Source: an uncultured Akkermansia sp. (lineage in GTDB: Bacteria > Verrucomicrobiota > Verrucomicrobiia > Verrucomicrobiales > Akkermansiaceae). Taken from it: DNA of 25,524 nucleotides. Numbering within the stretch: position 1 is the stretch's first letter; each line of letters starts with the position of its first letter. This document shows positions 16,118 through 22,442 of this stretch, one piece after another. The notes below the pieces were generated by a model, which ran no database searches, was not told the origin of the DNA, and saw only the letters and a program-made list of their open reading frames with translations. The stretch covers positions 1 to 25,524 of the forward strand of contig CAJGCV010000019.1 in assembly GCA_904501915.1 (NCBI GenBank). The letters are read 5' to 3'. A program made the translations under genes and the position numbers.

Positions 16118-16567
16118 ATGAGTCAGGTAACAGCAGAGCAGCTTGAAATGGTGCGCCGGTGGGCGGCAGAAGGTGTGGATTTGAACGGTATTCAGAAACG
16201 CCTGGCAAGCGAATGCGGGGTGCATATGATGTATATGGATGTGCGCTTTCTGCTGCTGGACCATGGTATTGAGATTGCCACGGCGGCAGCACCTGCTCCG
16301 GTGAAGAAGGAAGAGCCTGCAGCGGAGACCGTGGTTCCGGAGCCTGTTCCTGCGCCAGCGGCGGGTAAGCCTGTGGTAACCCTGGATGAGCTGATGCTGC
16401 CCGGGGCCCTCATTTCGGGTAAGGTGACTTTCCCCTCTGGTACGCACGGAGCGTGGCAGATTGATCAGTTCGGGCGTTTTGCCTGGAGCGATTTGAGCGG
16501 TCAGCCTACACCTGAGGAATTGCAGGCGTTCCAGATGGAGTTGCAGATGCTGCTCAGCCGCGCTTGA
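16118..16567 (+). CDS. Conserved-looking hypothetical protein with two short domains joined by a Pro/Ala/Glu linker
   Basis: I do not recognise this 149-residue protein. Residues 1-48 form a predicted helical, possibly helix-turn-helix-like domain (QLEMVRRWAAEGVDLNGIQK, then VHMMYMDVRFLLLDHGIEI). Residues about 50-85 are a low-complexity linker rich in Pro, Ala and Glu. Residues 87-149 form a second domain with two tryptophans (GAWQIDQFG, FAWSDLSG) and a C-terminal helix. No signal peptide or membrane helix is seen, so it is probably cytoplasmic. It is transcribed divergently from the nuo operon across a 204-nt gap and ends before a shared bidirectional terminator. A regulatory role is possible from the N-terminal helices but unproven. 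Confidence 0.8.
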   Translation: MSQVTAEQLEMVRRWAAEGVDLNGIQKRLASECGVHMMYMDVRFLLLDHGIEIATAAAPAPVKKEEPAAETVVPEPVPAPAAGKPVVTLDELMLPGALISGKVTFPSGTHGAWQIDQFGRFAWSDLSGQPTPEELQAFQMELQMLLSRA

Positions 16568-16670
16568 GGCCTCTCAGTCCCTCTTATTTGCAACAACAGT
16601 ACTGAAGCCCTGTGTCTCGACAATAAAGATTCCCATGTGCCGGGTTTGATTTATTGAAGTTCTTGTAAAC

Positions 16671-16707
16671 AAAACCCCGGTCTGTATGTTAACAGACCGG
16701 GGTTTTT
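16671..16707. terminator. Bidirectional intrinsic terminator
   Basis: A perfect 14-bp inverted repeat (16671-16684 with 16693-16706; GC-rich core CCCCGGTCTG) has an 8-nt loop, with A residues on the left and T residues on the right. It lies between two convergent genes (ends at 16567 and 16732) and can serve both strands. The 103 nt between the upstream stop codon and the hairpin hold no other feature I can support. Confidence 0.92.
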
Positions 16708-16731
16708 CTAAAATGGGAGAGGAGAAGTTAA

Positions 16732-17166
16732 TTAGTCTTCAGACAGACGGCTGTATTCGCCGTACTTGCTTTCGAAGCCGATTTCCTCAGGGAATTCGGA
16801 GAAACCGCCCCATACATTGTATTCCTTCAGACCGCTGCGACCGCAGGAATCCTGATAGGGGGGCTTGTAGGTGCACTTGTAGGTGGGAGCCCAGAATGTC
16901 ACCAGCTCGTAGAAGCCGTAACCAATGCGGGCGAAAGAACGGCCGAAACCATCTACCACACCGACGGAGTAGCCGCCGTAGTTGCCTTCGCGTGTGTTCC
17001 AGCGGATGATGGAGGTGGGAACTTCTTCCAGGGCGTAAACGATATTGCCGAGAGCGCGCCCGAGTTTACGGGTAGCGGTGTACTCAGAGGCGGGCGGCGC
17101 CTGGAAGTCGGCGTAGGCTGTGCCGGCAAGAGCTAAGAGAATTGTAGAAAGGAGTAAGCGCTTCAT
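16732..17166 (-). CDS. Secreted protein of the exosortase system-associated TIGR04073 type
   Basis: A 144-residue exported protein of unknown function. The ATG at 17166 opens a clear signal peptide (MKRLLLSTILLALAGTAYA, cleavage after Ala19). The mature part has the pattern I associate with TIGR04073: RKLGRALGNIVYALEEVPTS (33-52), then EGNYGGYSVGVVDGFGRSFA (60-79) and a YELVTFWAPTYKCTYKP stretch. Two cysteines (98 and 108) could form a disulfide. In-frame codons upstream of this ATG would only add an implausible cysteine-rich extension. No exosortase or PEP-CTERM gene is in the window. It sits 80 nt after the radical SAM genes on the same strand; co-transcription is possible but the gap allows its own promoter. 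Confidence 0.85.
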   Translation of the reverse strand: MKRLLLSTILLALAGTAYADFQAPPASEYTATRKLGRALGNIVYALEEVPTSIIRWNTREGNYGGYSVGVVDGFGRSFARIGYGFYELVTFWAPTYKCTYKPPYQDSCGRSGLKEYNVWGGFSEFPEEIGFESKYGEYSRLSED

Positions 17167-17246
17167 GACAGAATCACAAATATCACATCGTTCCATTTGT
17201 TGCAAGCAAAAAAGTCAGTTTTTGCCCGTTCAGGAATGAAAAATTA

Positions 17247-18491
17247 TCACAAAATGTCTGAAATGGACGTCTGGGTTTCTTCATCCGTGAGGTAACAACC
17301 GGGGTCAGAGCCATACCAGTGGCCGTTGGCAAAGGCTGCGCGGGTGCGGAAGCCGCCGCCGCAGAGCGCGAAATGCCTGCAGGTGGCGCAACGGCCGCTG
17401 AGCTTTTTCTGGCGCTCCAGCGGGTCATCACTGCCACGCAGTTCCTGGAGTACTTGAGCGCTGGGTTCCTGGGCGGCTTCCCACACATCGGAGAATTTCT
17501 GGTTTTTTACATTGCCCAGGGTTACGCCTTGCCAGAACTGGTCGGGGTGAATGTTGCCCTGCGTGTCGATATTGGCGATGCCCCGGCCGGAGCTGTTGGC
17601 TCCGCCTCCGTTCCAGGTAAGCAGCCGCAGCGTCTCCGCTGCCTGGGGATGCCTCTCGCGCAGCTGGCGCAGCAGCAGGTACACGCCATCCGCAGGTTGG
17701 GTTACGGTGAGCAGTTCGCGAGTCTGTCCTGCGGCATGCCAGGCTTCCGCGCGTGCGATAAGCATATCGAGTGCGGCGCGGGCTTCCTCCGGCTTCAGGC
17801 TCGCGACATCCACCCCGCGGCCAGTGGGCACAAGGTGGTAGAAGCAGACGCGCTGAATTCCCTCCTGCTCGATGAAGTTGAGAATCTGCTCCATGCTCTG
17901 CACATTGTTGCGGGTGAGGGTGAGGCGCAGGCCGGTTTTCTGGCCGACTTCCTCGCAGAGTTTGAAGCCGCGGATAGCACCGTCGAATGCGCCCTTAACA
18001 CCGCGGAACTTATCATGCACGGCGCCGATGCCATCCAGCGAAATACCAACGTAGGCCACCCCCAGGTCCTTGAACATGCGGGCATATTCGGGGGTGATGC
18101 GGGTTCCGTTGGTGGAGATGGTGACCTTGAGCCCCTTTTCCGTGGCGCGCTGCAGAATCTGCGGCAGCTGCGGGTGTAGCAGCGGTTCGCCGCCGGAGAG
18201 GAGCAGGGCATTCACCTTGTAGTCGGCAAGGTCGTCAATCACGGCGCAGCATTGCTCCCAGCTCAGCTCGCCCGCGTAGCGCTCGGCGTGCGAATCGGCA
18301 TAGCAATGCACGCAGCGCAGGTTGCAGGTGCGGGTGATATTCCACACCACAATGGGTTTGCGCACGCGGGAAGAGGTCGGCATGCAGGCGGCAGTGCTGC
18401 TGTGGGGGGCGTTGCTGCCGTGGCCCAGACCGTAGCGGATGTGGTCGGCGGGCTGGGCGGCACCCGTCCAGAGTTTGGTGATGTTAATCAT
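17247..18491 (-). CDS. Radical SAM/SPASM protein, AhbC/NirJ-like (putative 12,18-didecarboxysiroheme deacetylase)
   Basis: A 414-residue radical SAM enzyme. The SAM-cluster motif is Cys56, Cys60, Cys63 (CNLRCVHC), preceded by KPIVVWNITRT; LLLSGGEPLLHP provides the GGE motif. The C-terminal SPASM-type cysteines are Cys368, Cys371, Cys377 and Cys399. The opening MINITKLWTG, the RYGLGHG stretch and IANIDTQGNIHPDQFWQG are typical of the AhbC/NirJ family, which removes acetate side chains from didecarboxysiroheme on the way to haem b or d1. The assignment is by motif similarity; NirJ-like relatives cannot be excluded. The ATG at 18491 overlaps the stop of the upstream radical SAM gene (ATGA), so the two are very probably translationally coupled. 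Confidence 0.8.
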   Translation of the reverse strand: MINITKLWTGAAQPADHIRYGLGHGSNAPHSSTAACMPTSSRVRKPIVVWNITRTCNLRCVHCYADSHAERYAGELSWEQCCAVIDDLADYKVNALLLSGGEPLLHPQLPQILQRATEKGLKVTISTNGTRITPEYARMFKDLGVAYVGISLDGIGAVHDKFRGVKGAFDGAIRGFKLCEEVGQKTGLRLTLTRNNVQSMEQILNFIEQEGIQRVCFYHLVPTGRGVDVASLKPEEARAALDMLIARAEAWHAAGQTRELLTVTQPADGVYLLLRQLRERHPQAAETLRLLTWNGGGANSSGRGIANIDTQGNIHPDQFWQGVTLGNVKNQKFSDVWEAAQEPSAQVLQELRGSDDPLERQKKLSGRCATCRHFALCGGGFRTRAAFANGHWYGSDPGCYLTDEETQTSISDIL

Positions 18492-19540
18492 GGCTGGGGA
18501 GAAGCGCCGCGCAGGACGGCAGGAATATAGTTGCAAAGGGGTTCGGCGGCCATCATATCGCTGCAGCTGCCGTAAGAGCGGGCGCGGGAGCCACCGCACA
18601 CGCGGCGGTACTCGCATTTGCCGCACTTGCCGCCCAGCGCATCGTCGTTGCGCAGCTGCACAAAGAGCGGGTGGTTGCGGTAGATATCGGCCAGGTTGTC
18701 GGTGCGCACATTACCGGCGGTGATGGGCAGGAAGCCGCTGGGCTGGATTTCGCCCACGTGCGAGATGAATACCACGCCCTTGCCATCGCGCGTGGGCACC
18801 ATGTGGCGTGGGGCGGGGGCGCCCTGTCCGCGGGCGGCCTGCATCATGGCACGGCGGTAGTGGTGCCCCTCAGTGGTCTTGATGGCGAAGGGTAGCTCGC
18901 TGCGTAGCTCCAGCAGCCGCTGCCAGAGGGCTTCCAGCTCATCGGCGGTGGGCAGTTCATCCAGCGTGGCGCGCCCGGTGGGTACCAGCAGGAATACGCT
19001 CCACACATCCGGCTGAATCTGCTTGAGAAGTTTCACGAATTCCTCCAGTTCCGGCAGCGTGGTGCGGGAGATAGTGGTGTTAATCTGCAGCTGGATGCCT
19101 GCTTCCTTGGCCATGCGGGCAGCCTGCAGTGTGCGTTCGAATGTGTGCGGCACGCGGCGGAAGGTATCGTGCGTCTCCTGCGTAGCACCGTCCAGACTCA
19201 GGCTCATGCTCACCACGCCTGCCTGGCGAAGTTTGTGAAAATCGGCGTTGATGAGTCGGTTGGTCGCTGCCGGGCTCAGAGCCACGCGCAGACCTTTACC
19301 TGCTGCACGCTCGATAATCTCGAAAATATCGCGCCGCATCATCGGGTCGCCACCGGTGAGTACCAGCATGGGCGGTGCCAGCTCGGCTATGGTATCCACC
19401 AGCGCCAGTGCTTCCTCGTGGGTCAGCTCCTGCGGGTGCGCCTGGGGCTGGGCAATGGCACGGCAGTGTCGGCATGCCAGGGCACACGCCCGCGTCACCT
19501 CCCAGAAGAGAATGAACGGGCGTTCAGCAAAATCGCACAT
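18488..19540 (-). CDS. Radical SAM/SPASM protein of the TIGR04053 type
   Basis: A 350-residue radical SAM enzyme. The cluster motif is Cys19, Cys23, Cys26 (CALACRHC) within PFILFWEVTRA; LVLTGGDPMMRRD supplies the GGD/GGE motif and MSLSLDGATQETHDTFR and SVFLLVPTGRA follow, all characteristic of TIGR04053. SPASM cysteines occur at 306, 309, 315, 326 and 336. The function of this family is not established; it resembles the haem synthase AhbD in its N-terminal part, and the ATGA overlap with an AhbC-like gene suggests a related porphyrin step. Start choice: ATG 19540 leaves the usual short lead-in before PFI; an in-frame GTG at 19564 lies 6 nt after the -10 box and is an alternative, while the GTG at 19579 lies upstream of the likely transcription start. 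Confidence 0.85.
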   Translation of the reverse strand: MCDFAERPFILFWEVTRACALACRHCRAIAQPQAHPQELTHEEALALVDTIAELAPPMLVLTGGDPMMRRDIFEIIERAAGKGLRVALSPAATNRLINADFHKLRQAGVVSMSLSLDGATQETHDTFRRVPHTFERTLQAARMAKEAGIQLQINTTISRTTLPELEEFVKLLKQIQPDVWSVFLLVPTGRATLDELPTADELEALWQRLLELRSELPFAIKTTEGHHYRRAMMQAARGQGAPAPRHMVPTRDGKGVVFISHVGEIQPSGFLPITAGNVRTDNLADIYRNHPLFVQLRNDDALGGKCGKCEYRRVCGGSRARSYGSCSDMMAAEPLCNYIPAVLRGASPQP

Positions 19541-19570
19541 CGGTGGGTGATTCGGCTCGGTCACGCGCGC

Positions 19571-19599
19571 ATTGTACACGCTCGCGCCCGCCTTGGCAA
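19571..19599 (-). promoter_or_regulatory. Promoter of the radical SAM pair
   Basis: On the minus strand, -35 TTGCCA (19599-19594), a 17-nt spacer and -10 TACAAT (19576-19571). The predicted start of transcription is near 19564, which is an in-frame GTG; the ATG at 19540 would have a 24-nt leader. Both boxes are close to consensus. Confidence 0.65.
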
Positions 19600-19677
19600 G
19601 CCCGTTGTGTGTTTGTTCTTTGTCTTGTAATTTCCGGGTTTATCAGAAGTCTCCTGAAAATGATTGAGGCGTGGAAC

Positions 19678-19746
19678 TATAATCCCGTGTTTCTTTAACT
19701 AGTTAAACTGTCTTCCTCGCTGCGACAGCCGGAATGCTGCGAGGAA
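19678..19746. other. Palindrome and hairpin in the radical SAM/rpsU intergenic region
   Basis: The gap between the divergent radical SAM and rpsU genes is about 330 nt. In it are a lone TATAAT (19678-19683), a perfect 14-nt palindrome TTTAACTAGTTAAA (19694-19707) and a stem-loop with 8-bp arms (TTCCTCGC at 19713-19720 with GCGAGGAA at 19739-19746). I see no ORF. It could be an operator, part of a longer rpsU leader or a small RNA; none can be chosen from the sequence alone. Confidence 0.4.
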
Positions 19747-19821
19747 CTTCGATTTAACGGGCTTTTACGCGAAAACTTTGGTTTGCTTGTGGGAAAAATT
19801 TAGAAATCTGCGACAAAAAAC

Positions 19822-19850
19822 TTGACAGGAACCTGCAATTGCTGTATCTT
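19822..19850 (+). promoter_or_regulatory. Promoter of rpsU
   Basis: A consensus -35 TTGACA (19822-19827), a 17-nt spacer and -10 TATCTT (19845-19850). Transcription would begin near 19857, leaving a leader of about 38 nt. The perfect -35 fits a highly expressed ribosomal protein gene. Confidence 0.8.
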
Positions 19851-19894
19851 GCCTGCCCGTTCCCGGACAATTTATCAACAACGAAAGAAATATC

Positions 19895-20134
19895 ATGCGT
19901 TCCGTATCTGTACGTAAAGGTGAACCGATCGATCGCGCTCTGAAGCGCCTTAAGACCAAGCTCGACACCGAGGGTATCCTCGAGGAGATGCGCCGTCGTC
20001 GCGCTTTTGAGAGCCCCATGGATGAGAAGCGCCGCAAGGCTCGTTCCGCCAGCAAGCGCAACAAGGTGAAGTGGCACTTCACCAACAAGGAGGAGATTCC
20101 GGCTGCTGCCGTGACCCCCGCTGTTGAAGCCTAA
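19895..20134 (+). CDS. rpsU: 30S ribosomal protein S21
   Basis: Small basic ribosomal protein bS21, 79 residues, which binds the 30S subunit near the 3' end of 16S rRNA. RKGEPIDRALKRLKTKLD and GILEEMRRRRAFESP are the family core, followed by a Lys/Arg-rich stretch (EKRRKARSASKRNK). The C-terminal PAAAVTPAVEA tail is an extension beyond the usual end. The ATG at 19895 follows ACGAAAGAAATATC, with no Shine-Dalgarno. It is a single-gene unit between its own promoter and terminator. bS21 is of interest here because it helps position the anti-Shine-Dalgarno, while this genome appears to use Shine-Dalgarno sequences little. Confidence 0.97.
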   Translation: MRSVSVRKGEPIDRALKRLKTKLDTEGILEEMRRRRAFESPMDEKRRKARSASKRNKVKWHFTNKEEIPAAAVTPAVEA

Positions 20135-20159
20135 ACCTTAGTGTTCGGGAAACTTTCTG

Positions 20160-20192
20160 AAAAGGACAAGCTGTTCGGCTTGTCCTTTTTTT
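20160..20192 (+). terminator. Intrinsic terminator of rpsU
   Basis: A 12-bp stem (20160-20171 with 20178-20189, core GGACAAGC/GCTTGTCC) with a 6-nt loop runs into a run of T residues to 20192. It lies 25 nt after the rpsU stop codon. Confidence 0.92.
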
Positions 20193-20211
20193 GTCAGTAT
20201 AATGCGCGCGC

Positions 20212-20240
20212 TTGCAGCATTGCGGCGAATTTGTTATGCT
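20212..20240 (+). promoter_or_regulatory. Candidate promoter placed for a leaderless transcript
   Basis: -35 TTGCAG (20212-20217), a 17-nt spacer and -10 TATGCT (20235-20240), followed by seven bases (TGGCGGC) and the ATG at 20248. A TATAAT at 20198-20203 lacks a convincing -35 box and is the main alternative. Confidence 0.5.
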
Positions 20241-20247
20241 TGGCGGC

Positions 20248-22317
20248 ATGGCTGAAGTAAAGTCAGGATTGAGATTGACGGATAGTGTGCCAGGACGTCT
20301 GGCAGGGTGGGCGCTGGCTGTGCTGTGGGTGTATGCCATGGCTGCTGTAGATGCTCATTCGTTTACGGCGTATCCGGCATGTGTGGCGCTGGCTGTGGTG
20401 GTGTTTCTGGTGTTGCTGGGGGTGTTAATGGGTCGCCGTGTGGTGCGTATGAGGTGGCTCAGCTGGTTTTCTCTTGCTGCCGGTGGGTATTTTCTGCTGC
20501 GTTGTGTGAACAGCTATGCCTTGACGGATTCATGGGGGGATGAAGCCATTATTCTGGCGGCTATGGTATATTATGTTGCGGGTGTCTATGTGGCCCAGAA
20601 TCAGAGATATGCGTCATTGTTTATCGTGCTGGCGGCGGCGTTGGTAATCAATGGGGCGGCTTTCTGGGCGACGCGCCAGCCGTGGTTCTGTTTTGAGTGG
20701 ACCGGGCGCGCTCAGTTTACCCCGGAGGGCGGGAATCGGGTGCCTGTCTCGTTGTTTGTCTACAAGAACTTTGCCGGTTTTTTCTTTGTTGTCGGGGGTA
20801 TGGCGCTGGGTGCCTGGGCAAACTGGACTTTAAAGGGGTGGCGGAAGGCTCTTGCCCTGGCTCTGGCTGCGGGGAGTGTTGCCATTTCATTTTGTTGCCA
20901 TACGCGTGTCCCCTGGTGTATTCTGCCTGTGGGATTGGTGATTCTGTGGGTGGGGGATGTACTGCAGCAGGTGTTTGCTGGTAAAAAAATCAGCACGGTG
21001 AGTTATGGAATAGGCTTTCTGTTTCTGGTTGTGTCAGTGGCTGCTGTGTGGGATTTGCTGGCCGGAAATCATGTGGGGCAGCTTTTCAGTGATGCTGACT
21101 CTCATTTTCGTTATGAAATGTGGGCGGCGGTATGTGAAACGCTTCCGCAAGCTCCCTTGTGGGGATATGGCGCAGGTGCAACGGAGTGGGAGACTGTGCC
21201 GTACCTGAATTCGTGGGCTATTCTGAATTACGCGCATAACGATTATTTGCAGCTTTGGGCGGATTATGGCCTTATAGGTGTTGGTCTTGCGGTGGTTATG
21301 CTGTTTATGCATGCTGCACAGGCTATACGCTGTGTGAGCTCCAGTGTGGTGAACGAAAAACGCAGGGCATTGGTTGCAGTTGCAGTTGTAGTGTTGATTT
21401 GTATGGCTGCGTATGCGGCTGCGGATTTTCCGTGCCACTCTTTTGCGCTTATCTGCATGTCGGCTTTTGCATGCGGGGTGTTGGCGTCTCCGTTCCCTTA
21501 TGAACGGGATGTGATGGCAGCGTCTCGGAAAAATGTCGCGCCTGATATTGTTCAGGTAAAAGCCCAGCGCTGGCCCGGTAAAATAGTTCTGGTTGTTCTG
21601 GCTTTATGTGTGGCAGGTATGAGTGTGCAGCTGGGGAACAGACTCCAGCCTGTATGGATGAAACAATGGGAGTATAATGCCCTGAGTAAATCCGGGGAGG
21701 ATGAGAAGGGGACAGCCCGCCGCTCGATGATTGCTGAGCTGCTTCATGTGTATCCGGCTCCTGCTCTGATGGATACGTATTACATGCTGCCGCCTCCCTA
21801 TGCAGCTCTGGAGGAGCAGGAAAAAATGTTACGCACTGTGCTGGCTGCTAATCCGCGCCAGCGTTTCACTGCTCTTATGTTGGTAGATGTCCTTGACAAG
21901 CTGCAGCGCTATGAGGAATCTGAACGTATGTATCGGAATATGTACGTCGGTGATGGTATGGGTAACACCTGCCTTGCGCGTTGGCACTCGTATTACGCGC
22001 ACCATTTGTTGCTATGGGGATGCCATGAGCTGCGCACCGGGCATCCTGAACGTGCTTTGTCATTGCTGGATTATGCGCTCATCATGCATAAAAAAAATTA
22101 TATTCATTTCCGGATGCCGTATCGCGGTGGTGAGCAGCCGTGGATGCAGCATGGGGGAATTAAGTCTTATGTTCCGAAGCTTATCAAAGATGTGCAGAAG
22201 GATGTGCAATTTATGAAAAAGCTGGGTATTCAGCCAGATGATGCCTGGCAGTTGCCTCTGGAACCAGGCGGAAAGCCCGCGCTGTACCGGAGGCTTCTGG
22301 ATAAAACATCCCGCTGA
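20248..22317 (+). CDS. O-antigen ligase/polymerase-like membrane protein with a C-terminal helical domain
   Basis: A 689-residue protein with about ten or eleven membrane helices up to residue 465. The O-antigen ligase (Wzy_C, WaaL-like) domain is shown by SLFVYKNFAGFFF (about 167-179), a large extracytoplasmic loop with FRYEMWAAV and PLWGYGAGATEW, and AHNDYLQLWADYGLIG with His330 and Asp332, the family's conserved motif. This family transfers or polymerises glycans on undecaprenyl carriers, so a role in lipopolysaccharide, exopolysaccharide or protein glycosylation is inferred. After the last helix, residues about 466-689 form a soluble, probably TPR-like tail (DVLDKLQRYEESERMYRNMY). The start at 20248 is preferred over ATG 20236 because the latter lies inside the predicted -10 box. 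No other glycan genes adjoin it. Confidence 0.85.
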   Translation: MAEVKSGLRLTDSVPGRLAGWALAVLWVYAMAAVDAHSFTAYPACVALAVVVFLVLLGVLMGRRVVRMRWLSWFSLAAGGYFLLRCVNSYALTDSWGDEAIILAAMVYYVAGVYVAQNQRYASLFIVLAAALVINGAAFWATRQPWFCFEWTGRAQFTPEGGNRVPVSLFVYKNFAGFFFVVGGMALGAWANWTLKGWRKALALALAAGSVAISFCCHTRVPWCILPVGLVILWVGDVLQQVFAGKKISTVSYGIGFLFLVVSVAAVWDLLAGNHVGQLFSDADSHFRYEMWAAVCETLPQAPLWGYGAGATEWETVPYLNSWAILNYAHNDYLQLWADYGLIGVGLAVVMLFMHAAQAIRCVSSSVVNEKRRALVAVAVVVLICMAAYAAADFPCHSFALICMSAFACGVLASPFPYERDVMAASRKNVAPDIVQVKAQRWPGKIVLVVLALCVAGMSVQLGNRLQPVWMKQWEYNALSKSGEDEKGTARRSMIAELLHVYPAPALMDTYYMLPPPYAALEEQEKMLRTVLAANPRQRFTALMLVDVLDKLQRYEESERMYRNMYVGDGMGNTCLARWHSYYAHHLLLWGCHELRTGHPERALSLLDYALIMHKKNYIHFRMPYRGGEQPWMQHGGIKSYVPKLIKDVQKDVQFMKKLGIQPDDAWQLPLEPGGKPALYRRLLDKTSR

Positions 22318-22373
22318 ACGTTTTGGCAGAATTGGAAAAAGTAAAAAAATATCCGCTTGCGAGTGTTTTCCGC

Positions 22374-22403
22374 TTGCAAAAGCAGAAAAAAAATGCAATA
22401 TAA
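22374..22403 (+). promoter_or_regulatory. Weak candidate promoter upstream of the Pro/Ala-rich gene
   Basis: -35 TTGCAA (22374-22379) and -10 ATATAA (22398-22403) with an 18-nt spacer, giving a leader of about 33 nt. The 8-nt string CCGCTTGC occurs twice 17 nt apart (22353-22360 and 22370-22377), the second copy overlapping the -35 box. No clear terminator of the preceding gene is seen in this 125-nt gap. Confidence 0.35.
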
Positions 22404-22442
22404 AAGGAAATCCGCGCTAGCGGCGCAAGACTTACTGACGTT

